Shown here: positions 47,601 through 58,939 of the stretch, piece after piece
Numbering within the stretch: the first letter of the stretch is position 1
Layout of the letters: each line of letters begins with the position of its first letter
Assembly: GCA_002900995.3 (NCBI GenBank)
Contig: CM035307.1
Span: forward strand, 1,116,001-1,180,000
DNA length: 64,000 nt
Origin: Ganoderma boninense
Lineage: Eukaryota; Basidiomycota; Agaricomycetes; Polyporales; Polyporaceae
Direction: 5' to 3'
Position numbers and translations under genes: made by a program
The notes under the pieces: generated by a model
The model's input: only the letters and a program-made list of their open reading frames with translations
What the model was told of the DNA's origin: nothing
Databases searched by the model: none

Positions 47601-48155
47601 GACGATCACTACTCTTGCCCAGTGCATATAACGCGATAGCTCTAGCATCAGACAGTCTGCAAACGCTGTGCGTACGCGGCCACCGTCCCTCGTCCCGGCT
47701 CTCGTGCTGGACTTCTGCTTGGGCGTGTGTAGCGGTCTATCCTGGCATGGCACGAGCGCAGGAGATGGGGCCGATGTGGGTTGCGCGCGCGCGCGCAACA
47801 AAGCGAACAGTGTACCTAGACCGGTTAACGGGATCAGAGATTGTACCACCACGCGATGCAGCAGCACTCAAGGAGTGCTTACCAAACCATCTTCCAGCAT
47901 GTACATACTCGACTCGCGACACCAGACGTCGACCCAACACGGCCTGGCAGCGGAAGTGCTTGGCTGGCACAGCAACTCGGGGGGCAAGGCCCACGAAACA
48001 ACATATGGGACAGTGACACTCACTGAAATCCATCGTCAAGGGTCTAGGACAGTCGGGACTTCAAAGAGGCTAGCAAGTACTGCCTGATCGATACGCGAGA
48101 CAAGCTATATTCAGCTGGGGGAATTATTTGCCCGGGTGGCTGCATGCGGAGGACA
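47601..48155. other. Spacer before the right arm of the 443-bp repeat
   Basis: No supported gene. A GCGCGCGCGCGC run at about 47788-47799 is the only low-complexity feature. Confidence 0.4.
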
Positions 48156-48598
48156 AACTTGGGAACTGTGGAGCGCAGGGGTACGAGTCTTGCTGTTCGA
48201 TATGTGGTGCGGGGAGGATAGGAAGCACATCATGAGACGTACCTGATCACCGAAACCCTCTCACTTGGCCATACAACTAGGCTGCCCCATAAGCCATCTT
48301 AATGCCACCCAGGCTTCCTCGTTGATACACTGTGGTGGGTAGGACGAGAACTGAGTGAAAGGAGAAAAAGGGTGGAGACAGACGAAAGAGACCCACTCAG
48401 AGCCTTACTGAGGCCGTTTCAAGTGTAACGGAGATCTTCAAGTGTGTAGGAGAGACCGCAAGTCGTGACGGAGGACGGTGTCAGGGTAGATGAACACGGA
48501 GGAAACTGCCCAAGGCAAGCGCTAACAATTGGCGCTTCATTGGAGAGCCAATGGAGCGCCGCTGGGCAGCACAGAGCGAGACAGAGCGCCGCAGAGGG
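48156..48598 (-). repeat. Right arm of the 443-bp inverted repeat pair
   Basis: Inverted copy of 34585-35027. Here it has no SUN gene downstream: after GCAGAGGG the sequence becomes unrelated (ttggcagagcgac), so this is an orphan copy of the promoter region. Confidence 0.9.
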
Positions 48599-49339
48599 TT
48601 GGCAGAGCGACGGAGATAGGCTCGGAACAAGCCGCCTTCTCCGCTCATAATTTCGTGCTCCGCATGACTGGGCGAATGAAGCAAGTGCGGAGGGTAGGCG
48701 TTTGCTCCGAACCTAGAGCTGGGTTGCCTGAGCTTAACGACGAGCACCACGAATCTTGAACTCCTCTCCGCGCGTGCCCCTCCCCCCCCTACCCCCCCGA
48801 GGTGAATTTCAGTCCTTCAAAGATATTGGTATGGATTATTCCACTCCCTTACACCCGAAGCTTTCCACTCACCCCTGCGTGGACGGACATCCTCAGCTTC
48901 TCAAGCTCAGATCCTCGTCGCGGATATCACACCTGCCTCTTCGTGCTCGAATACCAGCCTCGTCGAATGTCCAAGTATCTGTATCTCTGTTTCCTGGGAG
49001 TTGATCGATATGGAGGTACGCCCTTCTGGAGAGTTCTTTCACTGCGCCTCGCTTCCATCCCCCTGCTGAATCTCGAATATTTTCTGTGCAGATGGCAAGC
49101 ATTTCTGGTACAAGATTGTATTTCCACTTGTGCCACTCTCAACGTCATGTTTGAACATCCGATCCATGGCATGTCGTGCCTATCTCTGCCGCGAGGCAGA
49201 TGAGGCCTTTGTTTGCCTGGTGCGCCGTCTATAAGTTCATTTCCCCAGTCTTCTCTCTCGCTCAGACTCTTCTCTCTCCCAATCCCTCTCCCCACTATTC
49301 TGTGGTGTCGCCCTTCATAGTTTGCATCCAGTCAGTAAC
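48599..49339. other. Leader region before the LRR-like gene, possible lost 5' exon
   Basis: Contains protein-like but unjoined frames, for example a stretch around 48880-49000 that could be a degenerate F-box end. No clean start and splice path into the next gene was found, so I leave it unannotated. Confidence 0.35.
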
Positions 49340-50449
49340 ATGTTCATGCAGTATTTCCCGGTGAGTTTGAAGGACTACCTCGGCCTCTGATTAGTTGTAA
49401 CGTTCTTTCTTCCAGCTTGGCGTCGTCATCGCCTCTGAAGACGGCCTAGATGACTTCGCCTACTCTGTTCTCAATGACCCGAAGGCGGCGGCCGCTGTTC
49501 GAGAGGTCAACGTTGACCTTCGCATCCCGTTCCCATTCGCCACCCTTCGCCAATCTCTCATCGCAACGACCTTCCTCACCGACTTCATTCTCGTTATCTC
49601 CTTCGCTCCTCCTCCCCACGCCCTCGATAGCTTGCGATTTCCTTACCTCGAGCTCTTCAAGACGAACCTTCCGCATCGTCTTCTGGGGCGGTTCCTGTCC
49701 CGGCACGATTCCTTACGGGAATTGTGTCTAGGCTCATGCAAGCGAGGCGCAGATGCTATTTGCCCTTTGATGCTGCTCGACCTACGTCACGTCACCACCG
49801 TGGAATGTCCTGCGAGCTGCATCTCTGGGGTTGTACATCCCAGGTTGCATCGTCTGACTTGCGAAAGAACCGCTCACCCGCGCTCCGACACTCTCACTGT
49901 CCCCGCGATTCTGAGGGCGATAGCAACACCGCTTGCATCCCTCTTCTCCCTCACTGTCGACATAGTTCCCCACGACTACGACATCCTCGAGAGCATTGTC
50001 AGGTGCGCTCCGAGGATCGAGATGCTGAAGGTGTTGGAGCGACCGCACACCTACGTGAGTCTTCCCATTTCAATCCTCGGTATAGACCTCTGATTTGTTC
50101 CAAGCGTCGCGAAGCTCACTCTCGTAGGGCATGGAATGACGCAAAGTCCTGGGCTGGTTCTTTGGCCAGACTAGAGTCCTTGCGCGACTTCGCTCTTCGG
50201 ACCTCATCGACTCTTGTCTGGTCGCCTACGCGAGCCGCTGAGGAGAAGACGCTGACAAGTTGGGTAACAAGGATGTCGCGAGCATCTTCTACCCTAAAGC
50301 GCCATGAGCATCCGACCTTGGCGTCGCTACGCGTCTGGTATCGAACCTGCCACCCCGGTGGCGGTATCCTGACGTATTGGTCGAAGTCGACCGGCACGTG
50401 GAGGAACATCGCTCGCGTGTTGGATCCTGCTGCTGATACACCATTCTGA
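49340..50449 (+). CDS. LRR/F-box-associated-like protein
   Basis: Three exons (49340-49360, 49416-50054, 50105-50449) join in frame to 334 residues. The start MFMQYFP is followed by LGVVIASEDGLDDFAYSVLN and leucine-rich stretches: RFPYLELFKTNLPHRLLGRF, DSLRELCLGSCKRGADAICP and VPAILRAIATPLASLFSLTV. Near the intron is CAPRIEMLKVLERPHTY, and later LARLESLRDFALRTSSTLVW. This resembles the C-terminal LRR part of the very numerous F-box proteins of mushroom fungi. No F-box is visible in the model; if one existed its exon was lost or lies upstream of 49340. Start confidence is therefore low. It lies outside the 443-bp repeat pair but inside the 2.2-kb pair. Confidence 0.65.
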
Positions 50450-50747
50450 CGTTTAAGTTTTCTACCTTCATGTAGCTCCCTGAGATCTGAGCAGTGTTGG
50501 TTGGCGTAGATTTCTCCTTAGTAGTGCATGATGGGTTCCTGTATCTGAAATGCCGCTGCCCTTGTGCGCCCTCTTGTAGACATTTATAATCAAATTCCCT
50601 GCTTCACATACGCGCCTGTGCTTGACAGGTTAAGGACCTCGTGTAGCGGCCTCATGGGGTTTCTGAGAGAGCATCGTGCGGGTGCGAGTGGCAGAGTGCC
50701 ACCTGCTGTTCTCTCCGCGTTCACCCAACATTGTCTCTCCAGCTAAC

Positions 50748-52139
50748 ATGTTCTCCAGGTCACCGGACATATCTCCGACGCCGTCGCTGCCTTCACTGAC
50801 CGCTTCTCCCTTGTTGGATGATGAACCTTTGGGTCAATCTTCCCCACCGCGCCTCGGTGCTTCGTATCAATCTATGATACGGAGGCTGGGTGCTCTACCG
50901 TTCGACGTCCGTGGGATATCACCGAGCCCATCATTACCTTCGTTGACCGGCTCTCCGCTTCTGAATGAGGCACCCTTGGGCGAATCGTCTCCCCCGGGCC
51001 TCGTCGCTCGTGGCCTCGATGCTGACGCCACCGGCTTTGAACCGCTCGAGGGCTCTACGTTCATCTCTGAGCCATCGGACAATGCATTCAAGTCGGCGGT
51101 CATCATCTCTCACCCCGAGCTTTGTACCTTCGATCATGGTCACGAGTCGGCGAAGTCCAACGATCTAGTTGACGAGGCTGAGGCGCCTCCGGCGACTGGC
51201 AATGTTTCGTCAGTCGTCGATTTTGTGGTCGTTTATTACCCGCTTATCATATCTGTATTGCAGCAAGCACCAAATTGGCCCTTACAGTCCTATCTTCAGG
51301 GAGCTAATCGTGCAGAAGGAGTCGAGTCTTAAACTCCTCCTGGCTGTTCTCGAGTTGACCAGCAGTCCCGATGTACGTGTATCTCCCTATCATTTACAAG
51401 CACAGTATTTTTGCTGACAATTTGGTGTCAGTTCGTTCATGTTCAGGATTCCGCTATGGATAGATCAGTCACGACATGTCTCTCGCAAATAATAGATACC
51501 CTCATGGCCATCACCGGCACCATGTCGAGGGCCTATGGTACGTGATAGCCAGCGCTAGTGCGTAGACACCAGTTAAGCCCTCACTACCCCTCAATTTCCA
51601 GTTCTCAAAAACCTGGAGTCCAATGAGACACCAACGGCTACTTCTTTTCACGTGAATTCTCAGCCGAATCACTCGTTATCGTCGAGCTACGATGGCAGCG
51701 AGACCTCCCAGCCAAGCCCGCCCTTATCTCCGGGAGACCCCTCAGGTCGGGATGGCTTGTCGCAAACGCTACTCAAGAAAAACAATGGCACGCTGAATGA
51801 AAATATGTCTATTGCCGCGGTATGTTGCATTACTTCTCGCGACCTCCTTCCCTAACCATTGCACATCTGAAGGACAAGTTGCCGACTCGCAAAGGTCGTC
51901 GGCTTATTCTTATTTCCCAATTTCTCTGCGTGACATTGGATGCTGTCGGCTCCGCACCGTCAGTGGGGGAAAAACTCGAATTATTGTGTGATATTGTAGG
52001 GGTTTTGGCGTTTGTCATCGTTGTATGCTTGCAGGCCGTTGTAGTGTTTCAGACGTTCCATGGACTAGGTAGAGTTGTTGTCGACATTAGAGGGGAGTAT
52101 CCCACCTGGGAAGCCCTGCGATTTCCTGAGCTTCATTAG
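50748..52139 (+). CDS. Ser/Pro-rich protein with C-terminal membrane segment
   Basis: Five exons (50748-51208, 51264-51372, 51432-51537, 51602-51819, 51873-52139) splice in frame to 386 residues. The N-terminal part has an internal duplication: SPTPSLPSLTASPLLDDEPL and SPSPSLPSLTGSPLLNEAPL, each followed by G-SSPP. A helical core follows: KHQIGPYSPIFRELIVQKES, LKLLLAVLELTSSPDF and SQIIDTLMAITGTMSRAY. A Ser-rich segment leads to a hydrophobic helix near the end, DIVGVLAFVIVVCLQAVVVF. The layout predicts a tail-anchored membrane protein. I recall similar core motifs in uncharacterised Agaricomycete proteins, but no function is known. Splice sites were chosen for frame and core continuity. Confidence 0.75.
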
Positions 52140-53546
52140 GTACATGGTGTTCAGTGACGCCGGGACGAACATGTCATCCCAGCTCAAATTAACCTTCCAT
52201 CTTCTACCAATTTTGCCACTGTACCATTGTATTGCCCTTTTCGCTGCTGATTCCCTCGATCTCCGAGCGTGAATTGCCTGCACAGCTCCCGAGTCTCGCA
52301 CTGGCCATCTCCGAGCCTGCTCCGGGGGACGCTGCCCAACCTGTAGTAAGTACGGAGCTCCAGCCGATATCGTTGGTTGACTTGTTCCAGGCAAGATCCT
52401 GGGGTGACTGCCACTTCCTCTCGCGGACTGAGCCAAGCGGGCGCGCCGCCGATGGATGTTACACAGATTGCCGTCGTCGCTGACACTGAGTGCTGGTGAG
52501 CCAGGTGCGTATAGTGTGGCACAGAGTGAACACCGACTTCGTCATGCTGGCCCCGTTCGTCACGCGGTCGCCCTCGGTCGAGGGAACATTGCGGCCTGAC
52601 ACTCCGCAAAATCGAAATATGCGGTTCCTGATGGGAAGCTACTAGAGGAAGCGCACGGACGACAGCGCGGATCTCGTCAGGTCGTGCGTTGCCTCAGGAG
52701 GGATGTAATGAGTCAGTTGCGTCTCGCGCGACTAGTCCTCCAACTGGTTAATGTCGCGGAGGATCCGCAGGCGACGCTGTCCCCCCAAACATTCTTCCAT
52801 GAGAGCCATCGTCACACTCGGAGGAGGTGACTACGCGACGCACCTTCACCCGGTCGAGCATGATCTTCCACATACGTTCTACTTAAGTAACTACTCCAGT
52901 AGATCCTGCACGCCCTCTGTCCGAAGCACCGCACTCCTTTCCGCAGGCCCGCAAGTGAGGTTGGCGGGGTAGGTTGTCGGGTCGCCTAAGCTTCTCAAGG
53001 CCGTCGCTCTTTTTTTCTTGCGCCGTACAGTTTTCACAGCCCGGGGATCGCATAGAGAGCACCGACACGCGGAGATGGGGGGTATGGGATTATCCCAGGT
53101 TTCTTTGGGGTCTGCCTGTCGTCTGTGTAAGCTGGAATAATCCAGACTTGATGAGTCCCTACTTCACAGGTCACCGGGACATCACCAAGGCCGTAAGCGT
53201 GCGGAAAGTTTCACGAGGAATGAGAGCGGCTCCCACTGCTAGCATCATGATGACATACCAGACGAGCGGCGCGTCAAGCTTGGCACGCATGTGCCAGCGT
53301 TGCATAGGATATCTGCGAGCGAGACAGAAGGTGAAATGGCAAAAATATATGGTTGGTCAAGCTGGCCATCGTGGCGGGGTGGCTGAGAGAAGGACGGGAG
53401 GTGAAGCTCGGCCCGGTCTCTTGCCTAGGGAGGCGCGCATCCATCTGTCCGGCGGCCTGCGTCGGTGTCTGCCTGAAAACTACTCCATCTCTCCCATCCC
53501 TGCTCATATCGCAGTGTCTAACCCCCAATCTATTCCAAACGGCAGC
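52140..53546. other. Upstream region of the Plavaka transposase
   Basis: About 1.4 kb without a supported gene. Open frames continue upstream of the transposase Met but lose family resemblance. A T-rich run lies at 53011-53019. I searched by eye for a terminal repeat matching the DNA after the transposase and found none. Confidence 0.4.
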
Positions 53547-56500
53547 ATGCCGGTGTGCACTTGCAGATCGTGTAAACATTGGACGTTCAAAGATTTTGAC
53601 GGCTCTTATCGCTCCGGACGCAAGGTGGACTCACCTACGGCGAAGGCACACCAGAATGCGGATCGAATGGCTCGAAAAGCTCTGGCCGTTGCACGCTCGG
53701 AAGGTGGAAGTCACCCCAGGGGCAGCTCCGATCGTACCGTCGACGGTGTCGCGAGGGCCCTAAACAAGATATCTATCGACGCAGACGAAGATCAGCCCGA
53801 GCGGGGAGGTCCTGACGACGCGAGTGGTACGGGGGGCACTGATTCAGCGGACATCACAGAGAAGGTATGCTCATATCGATATTCCACAACTTAAATTCAC
53901 ACAAGGGCAGGCGAAGACTCGTATATCGGAACTTGGAGTCCTTGAATCCGCCGTCACCCTCCGTTCGCGTTTAATCAGCAGCTACATGGTACTCAAATTC
54001 GAGTCTCCACCAGTGACGACCACAGATCCACCGACTGAATTAGAGCGTGCTCACCGTGGCAGCCACGAGCTCCTGCTGTATCATTCCTGGGTTTCCCAAC
54101 AAGTTGTCTCGCTTCGTGCCCTACCTCCCATTGGCGACAAGCAGGCGGACCGACACCTGGAGACCTTGATTTCCAAGTTCAGAACCGAGGTTACTCGCGT
54201 TGAAAAGATTGTGCTCCTCGCTTGGAGAAAGGAGATGGTAACGGCAGGCCTGCTGTATCTGGACGTCCGAGACATTTCGGAGCCCGTGCAGTGTCCCCCA
54301 TGTAAGCCCCGAGTTTGTTGTCGTTCTAGCCTGATTTTGACCAAGCGATAGCCAAGATGTTTGATCCTGCCGCCTCGGGACTTCCCCCTTTCATCCTGGC
54401 TGCACTCTTTCTCGTCACGATTCTGCATTCTCTGGCGGCCGTTTCACGCCCGCAAGTACAATTGGTATTGGCGACACTCAAAGTGATGCTCTTCGGGGCG
54501 TTCACTTGGCAAACAAACCCTCTTGTATGCGCCATTCTGACGCAGAGCCAGGACGCTCTGCTTCGTTGTGTCCCTCTCGATATTCGCACGGCCCTGTCGT
54601 CCTTATATCTCGAACCCGAGATTGTCATATACGCCGCTTGCCCAGCTTGTCGCACCACATATGCTCCAGATCCATCCAAGCCTGACGACCCTTATCCTCA
54701 CGTTTGCTCCCACGTCGAAACCGATCGGGCTCCATGTGGCGGGGCACTCGTCTTCAGCGAGGTCATCACTTCTAGAAATAAGCGAGATGCCCCCCGCACT
54801 GTCTATCGACCCCTACAACCATTCCCATTTCACTCCTTGAAGTCATGGCTCGAGCAGCTTCTGAGGAGACCAGAGATCGAGGGGCTCCTGGAGAATTCTT
54901 GGAAGCGTGGGTTCCACGGCGGAGTATGGGAGGACGTCATGGATGCTCCAGCTATCCGCGAGTTCTTGGGCCCTGACGGCCAAACGCGTTTCTCTGTTGA
55001 GGCTAATGGATCCCTTCACCTTGTCTTCAGCCTATTCATCGACTGGTTCAACCCACATGGCAACAAGGCAGCCGGAAAAAAACACTCGATCGGCGCAATA
55101 TATCTGGTCCTACTGGGCCTGCCTCCCCACCTACGCTTCCGTCCAGAGAACGTCTACCTCGCCGCCATTATCCCCGGCCCATCGGAGCCTTCGCTCGAGC
55201 AGATCAACCACTTTTTGCGTCCCCTCGTCAATGAACTTCTCGAGTTCTGGCATTCTGGAGTCTACTTCCTTCGCACAGCCAAGCGGTGTCTTGGTCGCAT
55301 GGTCCGCGTTGCCGTTATCCCCCTTATCTGCGATCTGCCTGCGCTCCGCAAGACTGCCGGCTTTGCACACCACTCTTCCAACCATTTCTGCTCATTTTGC
55401 ACCCTGCACAAGACTGACATATCGAACGTCGAGCGCTCTACTTGGCCTAAAGCCAGGACCCGGGCTGAACACTTGAAGATCGCAAAGGCATGGAGAGATG
55501 CGAAGACAGAACGTTCGAGGGATAAGCTTTTCGATCAGCACGGACTACGTTGGTCCGAGCTTCTCCGCTTACCATACTGGGATCCTACGAAGTTCGCCCT
55601 TCTTGATACGATGCATAATCTATTTCTTGGGGAGCTACGACACCATTTCCATGATGTCTGGAAACTCACCGGTATTGGGGAGCGCCCAGAGCGAGTCCTG
55701 GCGCTGCACACCCCTGCCGAGCAGAAGACACAACTTGATCGCATCCTCGGTGCTCTGAAGAAGTACTCCGACAAGGGGCTTAGGGCTGTTCGACGGGACT
55801 ACTTGCTCGCTGTCGCAAATTTCAATGAGATTGCATTACCCGATCGACCCACCAAGGCAGAAATTGCCGAGGCATTGCTGACCAAGGTATGGGCGCACTG
55901 GTTCTGTTCTCGACTGCAACAATGTTGATCACACACCCCACAGGTTGATGGTGTCCCAGTCGATCGTGTCGCAACTGTCATTCAAATACCGCCTCCACAT
56001 GCCGAGTCTGTCAATCTATATCGTCCTCCTGGGTATGAAGACGGCGCAGGCGAGTATAGCAAAGTCTTCTCGTTTGAGGTCCTCGATCACATCCGCAAAG
56101 ACATCGCCAACATTCTCATCCCATCGTGGATAGAGAAACCGCCTTCCAACTTCGGCAGTTCCGCGCATGGAAAGCTGAAAGCAGATCACTGGCGAACAGT
56201 GTCCACCATCCATATGGTGATCACTCTGGTGCGCCTGTGGGGTCAGGCGAGTGCGACGGACACGGAGCGGTCCGCCCTTCGGAACTTCATCCATCTTGTA
56301 GTCGCTGTGGATTCCGCTACGCGGAGATCTATGTCTGCGTCTCGAGCGAAAACCTTCGACAAGAATATGGAGGCTTACGTGAAGGGATTGCGTCGTCTCT
56401 ACAATCACGCTTTAGTTCCCAATCACCATCTCTCTCTCCATCTTGAATCCTGCCTCCTGCTATTCGGACCTGTCCACGGCTGGTGGTCATACCCTTTTGA

Positions 56501-57413
56501 AAGGTTCAATGGTCTCTTCCAACGTATGAACACAAACCACAGAACTCGTGAGTCTGCAATCAACTGTCTCCTTACGTAGTTAACTTCCAGGCTGTATCAG
56601 GTGACATGCCCATAACATTTATGCGGTACTGGTACATGGGATCGAGCCTGCGCTGGCTGATCTTTTCAGTCAAGTGGCCTGACGCGGAGGTGTTCAAGGA
56701 CTGGATGGCCGCTTTCACTACCGCATTCAAGGATGCCGCACGCGGGACTCGCTTTGCCGACATGCTATCCTTCCTTTCATCTCCCAACAAACCTTACAGC
56801 TTCGATGAGCGCAACCAGACCTTTTTATCTCGGGAGGTCTATGACCAGCTGTACAGCTTGATCTACCCTCCTGCACAATGTGGGCCCCAGACACTCCAAT
56901 CTGCGTATAATGCCACCCTAGACAGCACCCCCTCGCTTCCTTCAGCGGGACATTTCGTCTCCACCATTACTCAGGGAGGAATCAAGTATTCTACCGCCAC
57001 CTCAGGATTGCGAGACAGCTTGGTGACATTTACATTGCCTACCGACGACAACCAACCCACCATCACCAAGGTCGCTGGGCGCATCGAAGGCATTTTCTAC
57101 CATCGACGCCGTGAAGGTCGCAGTTTCGTGGTGGAACCCTTCCTCGTCGTGAAGCAGTACACTCCCCTAGCACCGGAAGACGAGAACGCGGACCCCTTCC
57201 GTGCATTTCCTGGTCTCGAGACGCAACTCTACTACGATCAGTTTCAACCCCAAGAGCGGGTGATTCGACTATCCGACGTAATTGCTCACTTCGCGGCGCT
57301 CGTTTACATCCCAGAAGGCATTGTAAAGCGATGCATTGTTGCACGATCACTAGATAGGGTATGTGTGTATACATGCCTGTATCTATCTTTCTGACCGATG
57401 AAATTAGAGCTGA
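53547..57413 (+). CDS. Plavaka-type (CACTA/EnSpm) transposase
   Basis: DDE-type transposase of the Plavaka group, which moves CACTA-like elements in mushrooms. Six exons (53547-53864, 53911-54301, 54352-55886, 55944-56547, 56601-57358, 57408-57413) join in frame to 1,203 residues. The N-terminal zinc motif region begins MPVCTCRSCKHWTFKDFDGS. The core has SLFIDWFNPHGNKAAGKKHS, IYLVLLGLPPHLRFRPENVY, LAAIIPGPSEPSLEQINHFL, LPALRKTAGFAHHSSNHFCS and FCTLHK. Then come WDPTKFALLDTMHNLFLGEL, KLKADHWRTVSTIHMVITLV and GPVHGWWSYPFERFNGLFQR. The Asp of DWFNP and of LLDTMHN are candidate catalytic acids (inference). The intron before DMPITFMRYW was placed to keep NHRTRDMPITF in frame. The six-base last exon (Ser-stop) is tentative; reading through would add a few residues. 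No disabling change was found. Confidence 0.92.
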
Positions 57414-57577
57414 GAAACGGACACTGGGACTTGCGGAGACAAGAACTGCGGTGACGATCAGGGCGAATGCCTCGTAGTCAATACTACATTTTCTACTGAG
57501 AATCAAAAGTGTTTAGTTGTACGGTTCTATAGGAACGGGGTCGGGGCGGAGATGGATGTGGAGCCTGGTATCGGAGA

Positions 57578-57966
57578 CATGTTGCGCTCATCAATGCTGG
57601 CCGTGGCTACTACGTGCCCGCCCGCCCGGGGACGTGCCGGCATGGGACGTGGACAGCACCTCGGTGTACCTGGGTATCACGCTCTTCAACGTTCAACGGC
57701 GGGCGGCACCCGTGCAAGGTGGCGCCGTAGGCGGCGTGCCGCGCGCGCGTGTTGTACGGGGGCAAGGAGGTCGCGCACCCGGGCATGTGCCACCTGCTGC
57801 CGTTCAGCCCGGCGACGATGGAGTGGGCGCCGACGAGCCGCGGGCGCATCCCGCAGGGTAGGAGGCCAGTCGAGGGCGGGTACGAGGAGTTTGACGAGGA
57901 TATGCTGTACCATGCGCTTGCGTGCGTGGACGGGGCCAGGGTGCCGGGCAAGGCGGGGCTGCATTT
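57578..57966 (+). pseudogene. Decayed DM9/DUF3421-domain gene
   Basis: Broken copy of a DM9-repeat (DUF3421) protein. Frame one reads INAGRGYYVPARPG. Frame two continues DVPAWDVDSTSVYLGITLFN. Frame three has FNGGRHPCKVAP, a TAG at 57728-57730, then VLYGGKEVAHPGMCHLLPFS, ATMEWAPTSRGRIPQGRRPV and EGGYEEFDEDMLYHALACVD. Two frameshifts and one stop make it non-functional. It lies 165 bases after the transposase gene on the same strand, and is GC-richer than its neighbours. Confidence 0.7.
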
Positions 57967-58096
57967 GGTGAGTGCTTTCGAATCGTTTGCGTCTGCGGTC
58001 GAGGAAGGGGGGTGGGCGGGGGCCACAGCGCGGCACTTGGCGGTGTAACGCAGACAGCAGGCCGCAAATATATTTCCTTGGCGCGCCATTACGTCT

Positions 58097-58130
58097 ACGA
58101 CGACCAGACAGCTTTCTGTCTGGTCGTCGT
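58097..58130. repeat. Perfect 15-bp hairpin
   Basis: ACGACGACCAGACAG, a CTTT loop, then the exact complement CTGTCTGGTCGTCGT. It lies just after the DM9 remnant. It could be a transcription-related stem or the trace of a small foldback element. Confidence 0.75.
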
Positions 58131-58939
58131 TAGGTAGCGCATTCGCAGAGTATCCGGACGGCGTATTGATATTGTAACCGGACGGCTGTGCTTTAAGACA
58201 ACTCGGAAGGCTCGTACTCGGGGTCGCTTGAGACGCGCACGCCGAGCCAACACCGCAAGTCCTTCGCATAGCCTCCGAGTCTTGTGCCCCTAGTTGCAGC
58301 AGGATTAGCACATCTAGAACCGAAGACAGAGAGACGGCGGGCGTACTTACTCGGAGTGCAGGTAGCCGCCAGGCGCACTCTGCCATCGCGTCGCTCCATA
58401 CAGAGGAGAACAATGGCCAGCTTACCTCCAAAATCCATGACTAGCAGAATGGTGTCCTTCGCCCTCCAAGCGGCTCTGTTGACGAACGTCGTCGTCCAGT
58501 CGATCAGGAACGGCATGAGTCTACATCGACCCGGGTAGCAGCATCGAAATTCTGTGGAACATATGGTCAACGAGCAGGTGCAATGGATGGGATGCGAGGA
58601 GGCTCACGGTGCAGTTCTAGCTAAGCCGAATATGCTGCTGCATATTGCGAAGGCTTGGCTGCAAAATCATGTTGCCAAAGATACCGGGAGCGAGCTGAGG
58701 CATGCTGGCAGGAAACAGAGAAACAGCCGTGCCAAATTCAGGTGAAAGCAGCTGGGCGCAGTCGCTCTGGGCAGCGCGAGCAACCTCCGAGATCCTGAAG
58801 TTGGACACGCCCAAACAGCGCTCCAAGTCGCCGCGAGTTTAGGACATCGAGGACAGACGCATTCGCCGCTGTAGTACGGCATGGAAACTTGGATGGCCGA
58901 TGACGCCGACAAAGGCATCCAACTCGAGGATCGAGCGGG
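58131..58939. other. Spacer before the right arm of the 2.2-kb repeat
   Basis: A minus-strand frame (58193-58570) encodes TILLVMDFGGKLAIVLLCME and looks partly protein-like, but no start and splice path was found. Nothing else was recognised. Confidence 0.35.
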
